A DNA stretch of 64,000 nucleotides from Mermis nigrescens (Eukaryota > Nematoda > Enoplea > Mermithida > Mermithidae): NCBI GenBank assembly GCA_036768485.1, contig JAVLUZ010000142.1, positions 3,037,848 to 3,101,847 of the forward strand. The letters are read 5' to 3'. Made by a program: the position numbers and the translations under genes. The notes under the pieces were generated by a model. The model saw only the letters and a list, made by a program, of their open reading frames with translations, was not told where the DNA came from and did not search any database. Positions 1 to 9,964 of this stretch are shown in pieces. Within the stretch, counting starts at the first letter, position 1. Each line of letters starts with the position of its first letter.

Positions 1-39
1 ACCCTTGATTTTGATGCTTTTCTTCAGGGCCGTAAGTAA
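1..39 (+). CDS. Possible 3' end of a neighbouring gene (partial)
   Basis: From base 1 the + strand reads TLDFDAFLQGRK then TAA at 37-39. AATAAA hexamers follow near 184 and 264. This could be the last codons and 3' UTR of a gene entering from the left. The GTAAGT overlapping the end could instead be a splice donor. Twelve residues are too few to name anything. Confidence 0.25.
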   Translation, partial: TLDFDAFLQGRK

Positions 40-384
40 GCGCATTTCTAATTGGCCTTTATACGTGTCCTTGTCTATGAAACTTTTTAGTCCAGATTTA
101 ATATTATTCGCATTAATTAAACCGTAATTTATGCACGCAGGTAGTTGTTTGGGTATTGTTCGGAATTATATAATGTATGTATCAATAAATTTTCTCGTGT
201 AATTGAAGAATAACACGCGTGTTTTGATGTCGATAATTATTTGCCCATTTTTTCGTTTGATGACAAATAAACTTTTAATTTTTTGATTTGATTTGGTTTG
301 CATTTGTTGAAAACTTTTGTAATGCAAAATTGCGTCTTGGAGAGGTAAAATTTGAACAAAATAAATAAAAAATTTAAAAAAAAT

Positions 385-866
385 TGTTATTACTTGTTTT
401 TGATGTTTAACCCGCGCCCGATTCGTACAATTTTTCTAATGCAAAAATACACTTTAGGACGCTAAAATTTCAAAATTTTTCGGCGCTTCGCGCTGGATTG
501 ATTTAATTTTATTACTTGTTATTGATGCTTAGCCTGCGCCCGATTCGGACAATTTTTCTATGCAAACATGCATTTTAGAACGCTAAAATTTCAAAATTTT
601 TCGGCGCTTCGCGCCGGATTGATTTAATTTTATTACTTGTTATTGATGTTTAAGCCGCGCCCGATTTGGACAATTTTTCTAATGCGGAAATGCATTTTCG
701 AACGCTAATTTTTCAGCGCTTTGCGCCGGATTGATTCAAGTTTATTACTTGTTATTGATGTTTGAGCCGCGCGCAATTCGGACAACTTTAGTAAAGCACA
801 TATGCGTTTAGTGCTAAAATTTCAAAATTTTCCGGCGTTTTACGCCGGATTGATTTAATTTTGTTA
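385..866. repeat. Tandem repeat, four copies of about 118 bp
   Basis: Four degenerate units start near 385, 510, 630 and 745. Each has TTATTACTTGTTATTGATG, a GCGCCCGATT segment, CAATTTTTCTAATGC and a closing GGCGCTTCGCGCCGGATTGA hairpin. Units differ by substitutions and small indels, so the array is old. No coding frame is present. Confidence 0.8.
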
Positions 867-2562
867 TGCACAACAGTTGATTTAGAGGCAAAAAACGTCT
901 GCTGCACGGATTTATAGTCAAATTTTGGACAAATAAAAAAATTTTCCGATAGACGGATTAGACCCCCAGAAATTAAGTTCTGTCCATGTATGTGGCACGA
1001 CCAAAATTTTTTTTAACCATAAGGGAGGACCAGGATATGAATTTTAGTTTGTAAATTTTTTTACACGAATGCCTTGAATACGATGAAAAATTATTGGAAA
1101 CCATCTCTTCCAGGGCTAAGGAGGGGTCTGGGGTGGCGCGCTCAAGCGCCCCTCAGGGAGCCCGGGGCAGAGCACATGAAAATTTAGTAGAAAGAGCACT
1201 TCAATATTGAATCGTAAATGTAAAAATTTTTACAAAATAGCCGAATCACGGTCGTAAATATACCCTAAAAATGGTCAAAGTTCATCAACAAATCCATAAT
1301 CATCGCCAAAAAATTGCTGTCACTCTTGCTTCCTCAACAAATCTCATTTTCTGCATAAAACCTGTGAAGAACAGAAGACATATAGATGCCAAATACGCTT
1401 TAAGGTTGTATGAAGACTAAAAATAGAGTGTTTGAAGCGCGCGCTTGGGACTGAGTGGACTTTGATTATAATTGTAAAATTCGACGCTAAGCGCCGATAT
1501 TTTTCTGCGATTTTTGGATAAGAAAGCAAAGGGACAGTAAAGTAAAAAATCATTCCAGCACTTCATTTCGAGGAGGGCACAAGCCCTCGTATCCACCCTG
1601 GATTTGGGTCTGACCATACTGGAGCTCGTTTTTCGAACACTTTTCATGCTGTTTACAAAAAAGCTCTTTAGCCATGTGCAAAACATAGCCGCCAACACAG
1701 AGACATTGGCACGTTGTAGGATCGGTCCGGCCAATTGCCAGTTGAGAAAGAAAAGGGACATTGTTCAGATTATGAAGCACCCACTAGCAGGTGCGAGATG
1801 CCTGAATTAGCGTCAACTCAATTTTTTTATCGTTATAAAATGATTACCTACATTACATTGAACAGGGAAATAAGAACAAATAGTTTTACTGGCGGTCCCA
1901 AAAAACCTTTGTGCAACAGGAAAAAATTCTGTTGCGCAAGGCGATTAATAGCGCCTAATTTTCAAGCTCACCGTATATTCTTTATCACGCCTAAAATCCT
2001 TAATCGTCGGAAATCTGCAAGATTCTAAATGAGCTGAATTCCAAAGAGGCATAGGTAGCTTTAGGTAGAAAGAAGCTGATTATCTCTCCACACTTTCCCC
2101 TCTCCTAACAAGTAGATCGAATCATCGAATCCTAGGAATTTAGCTAGTTAGGTATCCAGAAATCTACCGACACTATTCCGGCAGGCAATATCAGTAGAAT
2201 GTAAGAGTAATACAAAAATTTCAAGCTTATATGCTGCATTTTTCGTTTTCACTTCCAATCATAGCTTTGCTTACTTTCCAGTGCTCTTCAGTTAAGAGAC
2301 GATGCAAAATTAAAATTTCGAAAGCTGACGAGTGGCGATTGGCGATTTCAATCAGCTCAGCACCCTTTACTACAGTAGCCATTAAATTACCTTTCTTTTG
2401 CAAACAAAATAGCATCAGTGCAATAAAATTTATTTACAGATATGAAACGAAGTCCTTATCATTGTAACGCACGATTTCTTCATCGCTCTTCGGTCAACCT
2501 ATCAAATAGCCCGTATTTTTATGTGTAAAACGTCCGTCGAGCAATAAAAAAACCGCACCTAC
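867..2562. other. Non-coding flank, no gene supported
   Basis: The stretch has a GC-richer low-copy segment around 1100-1170 and several short open frames on both strands at 1344-1810. They overlap each other in all phases and show no domain. Nothing else is supported. Confidence 0.5.
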
Positions 2563-3086
2563 CTATAGTCTGTTTCATTCATCCGAGTTTTTCTGCAAAT
2601 CTTTTTCGATGCTACAGTAACTCTATCTTTCACTACTTACTGTAGGTCAGTTAGAGATCACTGTAGCTACACAGGATGGAAGGCTTTTTCAATAAAATTT
2701 TTTATGGCATAATTTATTCTTTTCTTCCAGCAGATCATGCGACTTGCGAATGGAAGTCGCGCATTCAGCTTGTCATAAATTGTTAAACACAATAGACTAA
2801 CATCATCGCCGCAAACTTACGCTTGCAACCTCTGATTGTCGTCGATGCAACACGGGTTCGATTCTGGCCACATGATTTTTATTTAGCGCACGTACTGTAG
2901 TATGTCCCAGCACCATTTAGATGCTTGAAATGAGTTTTTGTGGACGTTTTAGTGCATTACAAATGAAAGAATGACAGACGCTCGCCTTCACTCAATTTTT
3001 CTGTCAGTTACAGTAAAAAACCAGGCATGCTGTAGCCTGCAAAAACATTCACTGAAAAAGCTCTCGAACAAATGAAACAGACTATA
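2563..3086. mobile_element. MITE with CTATAGTCTGTTTCATT ends
   Basis: The left end CTATAGTCTGTTTCATT is mirrored by AATGAAACAGACTATA at the right. The interior of about 490 bp is non-coding. It shares its ends with the elements at 15887 and 55196. A GGTTCGATTC tRNA-like box at about 2851 is inside but no tRNA folds around it. Confidence 0.65.
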
Positions 3087-3760
3087 CCTTTAGTCTGCTT
3101 CTTTTTTACAGTATGGCGATTCAAAATTGGTAATATAGAATTTTTATCTGAACTTTCCAATGGTTTGTTCATCTATCGCATTGAGAATCGAGAACACAGG
3201 GTTATGCTTCGTGTGACTGCCCTAGGATAAGATTATATGACGCCCACTAAAAGGAGTGGTGGGCGCTAAATCGCTAAATATCTGCTTTTCGCAGGTAGCC
3301 ATTCACTTTCTCCCTTATCACATAAAAATGAAAATTTCGCAATAATGCAGGATACAATAACAACGATAGTTTGAAGGGAGGTATATTGCACAGATTTGAG
3401 GTGCCTTAATTTTCTCTCTTAACTCATAAAAAGCAGCCATGCCACATGAATGATTTCAAGGACCTCTACACAACGAGATTTGTAAATTTTTCCAATAATG
3501 AACCTTTATTATTAAATTTATTATTATTGACAAAAACCCATACAAAGCAGCCTCCAGCCAGAGGATTTGATACAACGATGACAAGCTTTCAGGCTCATGA
3601 ATAAAAAATTAGTCAAAGTACGAGCACGATATGTACAGGTGTTCGCGAGCGTTAATAAATAAGTTAATTAATTTTTTAAATCCAATTTGTTAAATCGGCG
3701 AATTTACTATCGCGATTTACTGCAGCAAACGATCGATCAAATAGTTCAACCGCGACAGTC
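3087..3760 (-). other. 3' flank and probable 3' UTR
   Basis: This sequence lies between the MITE and the stop codon of the zinc-finger gene. It is AT-rich, with the candidate poly(A) signals near 3510 and no open frame of note. Confidence 0.4.
3505..3522 (-). terminator. Candidate polyadenylation signals of the zinc-finger gene
   Basis: Two AATAAA hexamers on the minus strand (TTTATT at 3505-3510 and 3517-3522) lie about 240 bases after the stop codon in AT-rich sequence. The position fits a short 3' UTR. The hexamer is common by chance in such DNA. Confidence 0.35.
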
Positions 3761-4372
3761 TCATAGATTTTCACTCTCCTGTAATTTTTTGGTCGCCGAC
3801 CGCGTTGTCCTCAAATTATAGCATACATTAGGCGGATGATCGTCGTGTAATTTTCTTTTGCTTTCTTTTTCCGCCTTCTTAACAATTGGGCTGTTTTTCT
3901 CACCGGATAGTTGCTTATGCTGCTGCTGCTGTTCTGGCGACGCAACTTGCTGCGAAGCGACTGTCACAGTTTTGCATGAAATTGTCTTTTTTTTGGGCGA
4001 ATTGTTGCTAGGCGTTCCATCTTGGCCAGATTTGCATTTATCGGCAACTAAGCCTTTGGACGCATCATCGACTAAAGGATCTTCTTGCTCAGTTTTAGAC
4101 TCATCAGCCGCCAAATACTTGTCCGGAACATCGTCTACGGACTCGTCGTGTGCAATAATTTTCTTCTCAAGCACACTTTCGTTCAGTTTATCTTCGTCGC
4201 CCGAGATAAATTCGTTTGAACATCGATTTAGCGCATCCGCGGCTTTGTTCGCAATTTTTCTTTTCAGCGAATTGTTGCTCAGAGTATCTTCGTGGCCGGG
4301 TTTGCATTCGCCCGTTACAAAGCAACGATCGATCATGTCATCAACATCTTCTTTGCTCGCAACTTCAGATTC
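3761..4372 (-). CDS. Exon 22: CF motif of module 13 and C-terminal tail
   Basis: The acceptor TGTTTTGTTTAG is phase 0, as exon 21 requires. DDMIDRCFVTG comes 26 residues after the last finger His, so the last module is complete. The remaining tail of about 180 residues has three imperfect repeats built on C/S-K-x-G/E-x-E/D and SNNS-x-K-K/R-K, a five-Gln run, and a basic end (NLRTTRSATKK) that could be a nuclear signal. It ends at TAA 3761. Confidence 0.8.
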   Translation of the reverse strand, partial: ESEVASKEDVDDMIDRCFVTGECKPGHEDTLSNNSLKRKIANKAADALNRCSNEFISGDEDKLNESVLEKKIIAHDESVDDVPDKYLAADESKTEQEDPLVDDASKGLVADKCKSGQDGTPSNNSPKKKTISCKTVTVASQQVASPEQQQQHKQLSGEKNSPIVKKAEKESKRKLHDDHPPNVCYNLRTTRSATKKLQESENL

Positions 4373-6582
4373 CTAAACAAAACAGCACTTCGAAAAAATT
4401 GCGTTAATAATCACGCTTGCTGCAGGATCGTACTCATACATGTATAGCATGGGAATTATGGGAGAGGTCAGGTCCAAACAAAATTTTAACAAAAGCCTTT
4501 TTGGGCTAAAACACGATGGGTACACGTCAAAAACACCGTTTTTAACGTTTCGGACAATGCTCGTTCTTTATGGAATAAAAAACCCAAGAAATCTCAAAAG
4601 AAATTTGAAAAAATCGAGAAAATAGAACAAAATGTAGTCAGAAAAATGTGAAGATGTGTATATGGCGCGAAGCGCTGAAAATTTGAGACTTTTACGCCAA
4701 ACATGAGCGAAAACGCTAAAAAAGGCACAATTTTAACAATTTTTACGAAAAATAGGTGATTCTGGGGAGTGCGGCCATTTTACGGGGCTCAGTTGCCATT
4801 CTGGGGAGAGAAATTACCCAAACCCCTCAGAACAACACGTATGAACGTACTCAAATCACGTTTTAACACACATAAGATATGTATACGCATATAATACACT
4901 ATTTTATGTCTTTTATGTCCTACATATACAGCTGTTTCGTTATTCTGATTCTTAATCAAAATTTGTATTTAGCTCAACTCTTCAAATCAAATCCTCTGAT
5001 AAAGTAATGTACTCGCGCTGTAACGACTTATAAGCAAAAGTTAAGCTTGTCGAATGTAATAGAATTGCTAAGATTGAGGGTCATTAGGTACCTAAGATCT
5101 TACTGCAATTAACCATTTTATGAGATATTGAAAGATTACGAGAGATCTTGAGTCCATTTTTTGAGAAAGGTCAGCAACACCGTTGAGCGATGAAGCTGAA
5201 TCACTTGATATAATAAGACACACATCTTTTAAACTTACAAGATCGCCAAAACTTCCGTTACACACCTGTATCTAGCTACGTACATTGTACATAGTTACCT
5301 ACCTAGTGCTGAAATTAAACTTGAAACATTTGATCCTTTTTGAAACTACATAAGACATTGTTATACAAAATTAAAAATATGTAGTACTAACTATAAACGT
5401 TTGAAGTTTGTTTTGATAGCTTAACAAAACTAATGATATCTGAACGAAAACAATGTAGATCCGAATTTAAAATTTCGAGTTTAATCCATAGGTGGGCAGC
5501 CGGCAAGTTTTGAGGGTCCGATGGGGCAAATTCATCAAAAATAGCACCACAAATTCAATTCTGAGGCTCTATCGATTTAAGGGGGTCCGCCGGATTCTCG
5601 GGGGGGGGCAGATCCCCACGCCAATGATTTATTGATACTGTTCATTCTACTACTAATTTTGTGTCAAGTCATACTATATACGTTTCCTGAAAATTAGAAG
5701 TTGAGTCAGAGATAAGCATACTTTGCAACCCTTTCTTCAGAAAGCATGAATAATGACTGAAATGCTTGATTTGGGCAAAAAATAATTTATTTCAATCACA
5801 TTTTAGTGTTAGTTTTTGCAGTAATTTTTGATACAATAAATTATGATGAAATTTAAAAATAAATAAAAAATAATTTTTCAAATATTTTTCATTTTAGTTT
5901 TAGCTTTTGTTCAATCGTTGATTCAATAAGCGTTCGTGCCTCGCAGTGCGAAAGCTTAGGTTATAATTTGTGCGCAAATTAAGTTTCTCTCTACTTCCAA
6001 AAGTCAACTTTGTTGTCTATATTCAGAGAACACAAAAAGTATATAACCTGACAAAGATTACAACCTGACTTTGATCAGAATATATGCTAAATAGATAGTG
6101 GCTAACGATTTGTGAAAATCGAAGGCTGACACAAGTAAACAAGTGGTTCATTTCGGCTAAAGGAAACGTCTGACTGCCAATCTTAATACGATAAATTCTT
6201 CTTAGCATGTTACGGGATTTTATTGAGCTACATGTTAAGCATAAAATTTCTGAAGTGTTCCCATTCTTAAGGACATAGTCCTATTATCAGCAAGTCACCA
6301 TTTTAAAAAACAATGAGGACAAGAATAATTATTCGGAAAAACACTCCGGATATTTGGGTGAAACATGTTGTATGTTTTGCATGTATCTACGCATATACAT
6401 AGAATTTCAAATTTTGATAACGAAAGGTGCGAAATATTTTGGCATTCTCCATTATTTTTTGTTAAACCACTGTTTTGCCTACGTAATTTGTAAGTCGTAA
6501 ACTTCTTTAAAATTTCGACTGCTGAAAAATTTTATTTCTGCACAGAAATATCAAGATTATACGGAAAAAGTAGACTATTTAC
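4373..6582 (-). other. Intron 21
   Basis: A dispersed repeat copy lies at about 4440-4825 with one GGCGCGAAGCGC-type hairpin at about 4661. A CCCCC-rich repeat fragment lies at about 5490-5630 and an AT-rich stretch at 5740-5930. No exon motif is seen. Confidence 0.6.
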
Positions 6583-6800
6583 CGTGAAAATTATGCGAAC
6601 GGGCAGCGTAGGATGTTGACGGACTAAATGGCGCCTGGTTTCTCCTCTCAGACAACTTCTGTATTTACAGTATGCGCATCGATACGGTTTCGAGTTTAGG
6701 TGATTTTTGGCGTGCACCGTTTTAGACGAGTGATTATCGGCCACTAAAGCTTTGCAAAACATGCAAGAAATTCGCTCACCAGCCCCATTACAATTAGAGC
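6583..6800 (-). CDS. Exon 21: finger pair 13
   Basis: It encodes CMFC...HAKNH, linker LNSKPYR, CAYCKYRSC and HLVRQH, then PVRIIFT at an ACG|GTAAAT donor in phase 0. The acceptor is uncertain. CTTCGGCAACAG at 6801 starts the exon at 6800 and fits the phase of exon 20. A stronger-looking TGCTGTTTCAG would start it at 6864 but leaves the frame wrong by one base. I chose 6800. Confidence 0.78.
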
Positions 6801-8560
6801 CTGTTGCCGAAGAAGCGGTAACCATATCAAACTTTGGAAAGGAAAAAGGCAATTCGGTCTGGGTCTGAAACAGCAATAATGTGGTTTATAGAAGTTCATG
6901 ACCAGACATGCACGTGGAGGTTTACGGGGTCTTGCTTGATTCCTGACCCCCCAGAATGAAAAATGGATAATTTTCTGGGGCAAAATGAAGGCCAAAATGG
7001 ATGAAAATCTTAAATTTTATAATAAAATGCTTGAAATTGACCAGAAACAGTGGAATAACGTAGTTTGAACGCTATTTTAGCATTTATACCAGTTTCTGTG
7101 GTCATTTTGACCCCAAAAAGCTCACTAGCTGAACCCAACCAGACTGCCTGATCTCTTGATCGGCCATGCTGTGCATCAGTACATTCATGACTATTCGGCT
7201 GCATAATGTTGCCAGTATGCTTTTGATTCCATCACGTTACTGAACATTTACTTTGCAATGGACAAGATTATTTTGCATCAAATCAGTTTAGCGGAGCCCT
7301 ATTCAATCCAGAATTAAAAAAGCGATAGTATTGCTAAATTAAGGGTGTATATGTTAACAAATGCCCATCTTGAATTTTTGGGTTCAAGCAAAGTATCCGA
7401 CTAACAGCTACATAAACGGCAATAGTTATAGTAACAATAATAAGAATAATAATAATAATATCAAAAATAGCCATCATTATTATTATTATATTAGAGCTAT
7501 TATCATTATAGAAATTATTACTAGAACATCATGATTATACGAGGATTGTTCAATAAGTTCGGTCGTTTTAGGTCGCAAATAAAATGTTTAATACTTTGTT
7601 ATTTTTATGTTTTAAACACTGTTTTGAAGCTCAGTCTTTCCACTACAAATTGGTATATTAAGTCCGCTATATTTTTATTCCTGCTTATTCTGGAAACAGG
7701 ATTCCAAATCCGACTTTAGGTAAAATAAAGAATTTTTCTAGAAATCTGGAATCCGCCGCATTCTCCTTTTTGGGAGAGTGACTCTGATGTTCCTAAAAAT
7801 CTTCTGTCTTTAAAAACTGTGTTAGAAGTTTTGAAGATAACAAAATGCAGGATGACTTTCTTGTCACAAGGAAAAAACAATTGATCCATAATTACTGAGC
7901 AAATCCACCATTCTATCAAAAATTTAAGCAGAGAATGATGATAATCATGCAAAATTCAATATACAAACGTGTAAGGGGAAGAACGAGTTTCAAAAAATTG
8001 TAAAACAAAGCATTAAAATTTTCTTTCACGACCTAGAACGAACTTATTCAACAACCCTCGTATGTACATAACAGTTATAGAATAAATAATAATATATTAC
8101 ACTAATATTTCCTGCTTCACCCCCTCAGAATATCAGAGCCTCTACCATACATATACAGCCTAGAAATTGGAGGTGGGTGAAACCAAAAACGTTTCTAAAG
8201 TGCCTTGTTTAAGTTCAAAAAAGGTTGGATTAACGTCAAAAAAACCATTTTCTGGCGTTTCTGACAAAGCTCTTTCTTTTTAGACGATAAAGACATCCAA
8301 AATTCAATGAAATATAATCGATAAATGGCTTTTTGGGGCGAAGCGCTGAAGAAAAACTGGCACTTTTGAACTAAAAGATCACTAAAAACGTTTGAAACGG
8401 ACATTTTCCACGATGTTTTGGAGAACTGAAAATCCTGGGTTCAGAAATGTTTTGCGCGGAAGGGGTGAAAGCTCCCAAGATGCTGTGTGACTTCTACCAT
8501 CTTCTCGTTTATTTTTGAATTTTAAATAAGATGATCGAAGAGAACGCTCCGCTGACTTAC
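6801..8560 (-). other. Intron 20
   Basis: It contains a + oriented copy of the 300-bp dispersed repeat A (about 6895-7190), an AAT/ATT microsatellite pair (about 7438-7500), the mariner-like element at 7540-8060, and another dispersed repeat (about 8165-8400). Confidence 0.65.
7540..8060. mobile_element. Internally deleted mariner-like element, 521 bp
   Basis: The left end CGAGGATTGTTCAATAAG and, on the opposite strand, the right end CGAGGGTTGTTGAATAAG form inverted repeats that continue for about 20 more bases. TA dinucleotides flank both ends (7538-7539 and 8061-8062), the target duplication of mariner elements. No transposase frame is intact. Confidence 0.85.
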
Positions 8561-8748
8561 CAAAAACATTGAGCCCAGCAGCATCTGGAAAGCACTTGCT
8601 TTTCCAGTGCAATATTTCTCGCTGGGCGTCAGACTTAAAGGCATATTCAATTAGAGGAGACCCACGAACGTCTTTATGTTGCGTTGCCACGTGCCTACGC
8701 ACTTTCGATTTGACAGGGGACCGATAGTCGCAATAGCCACATATATAT
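8561..8748 (-). CDS. Exon 20: finger 2 and CFP motif, module 12
   Basis: The acceptor ACCGTCTAG adds A to CC (Pro), giving YICGYCDYRSP and HVATQH. A helix with WKSKCFPDAAG ends 27 residues after the last His. The donor TTTTTG|GTAAGT is phase 1. The frame stays open further downstream, but the donor is strong and lies at the expected place. Confidence 0.8.
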
Positions 8749-9877
8749 CTAGACGGTAAAAATTACCAATCAGCGTAATACTAAAGGATTAGAAAGATTG
8801 GATAAAATAATAATAAAAATACTCGTAAAACGAAATATGAAATCGGAATGATTTCTCTGCTAAGCACATTTCCTTATTTATTGAAGAACAACGGAAGAAT
8901 CTAGAAAGGAATAGACCGGGCCGGACTAGCTTTCTTAGATTGTCCGCGTGTTCATAGTAGGACCACGGCTTTTTAAGCACCACACAAATGAATGTTGAGC
9001 CATGCTAATGAAAATTTTGGGCGTTAGAGCGACGTGCTAACGAGTTTGAAGACTTTTTAGAGGAAAGTTATTGTAATTTTGACGCTTTTAAACGTTCCAG
9101 CAAGAAATCCAAAAAATAATATCATAATTACTATTCACTGAGCCCAAAGAAAGCGAAAACTTATAACAACATCATTTCTGATGTTGAATGCAGCTTCCTG
9201 AGTACGGTGACCATTAGAAAGCTAATAATGCTAATTTAGCATTAATTTGCAGACTTATTCAAGTCGACATACCTTCGCTGAAAAATTGTAATAAATCAAA
9301 CATGAACAATCAGCAAAGAAGAAAAATCAAAAATTGGCATTTGCAAACACACCTCGATTAAAACAGGAAATGATATACATTGCAAACATTTTACATCGTA
9401 AAAAACTAGCGTGCCTATGTGAACCGTGCTAGAAAACGCTAACAAATAATGGGAAAAAAGATAAAAATAAGTAAAACTAAAAAACGCCCAATATGATAAA
9501 AACCTTGACTAACAAATTTTTCAACTGCTTCCGCCCTTCCTCGTGCACAATTCATTTTTCGAGAAATTTCAAGAAATTGAGATACATACATGTCACAGTA
9601 TAAGATACAAATCAAAGGTCAACAGCATTTTAAAAGATGATTAAGAGGAAGAATTTGATAATTTTGAATGAGACAATTATGAAATCGCAACGGTCAAGTA
9701 AGCGCACAATCTAAATATTACATTTTGAGCCCAAAATTTTCGCAAGTATCAACAGCATTTTCTAGGGATCTGGGTGTCATAACGACCCATAATCTAAGGA
9801 TATGACAACAGGTGCATATTTATATTTTACAACTCGCTGGACACATAATTATGACGCTAATTAGCACATTAACTTAC
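8749..9877 (-). other. Intron 19
   Basis: AT-rich sequence without recognisable element ends or finger motifs. I see no gene here. Confidence 0.55.
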
Positions 9878-9964
9878 GGTTTGTAATTCATATGGTTCTT
9901 GACATGAATATACAGGCTGCTAGAATGGGTCGAAACGGGCGTTTTGCAAAGCTGGCAAATATAT
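9878..9964 (-). CDS. Exon 19: finger 1 of module 12 (87-base exon)
   Basis: The acceptor ACGTTTCTACAG adds A to AG (Arg). The exon encodes YICQLC...HVKNH and MNYKP, exactly one first finger and its linker, ending AAACC|GTAAGT in phase 2 at the linker proline. The intron position is the same as in module 10. It is too short to stand out as an open frame and is called from its motif, its splice sites and its phases. Confidence 0.82.

Noticed and set aside
385..866. CRISPR-like direct repeats
   Set aside because: Units are contiguous degenerate tandem repeats without unique spacers, in eukaryotic DNA.
2840..2875. tRNA-like sequence with GGTTCGATTC
   Set aside because: No acceptor stem or A box pairs with it, the T stem mismatches, and it lies inside a MITE.
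6801..6864. Stronger acceptor TGCTGTTTCAG for exon 21
   Set aside because: It leaves the frame wrong by one base relative to the exon 20 donor, and no intermediate exon was found; the weaker acceptor ending at 6801 fits.
7716..7952. Minus-strand frame with an acceptor that matches the phase of exon 20
   Set aside because: It lies wholly inside the mariner-like element and has no usable donor before its stop.
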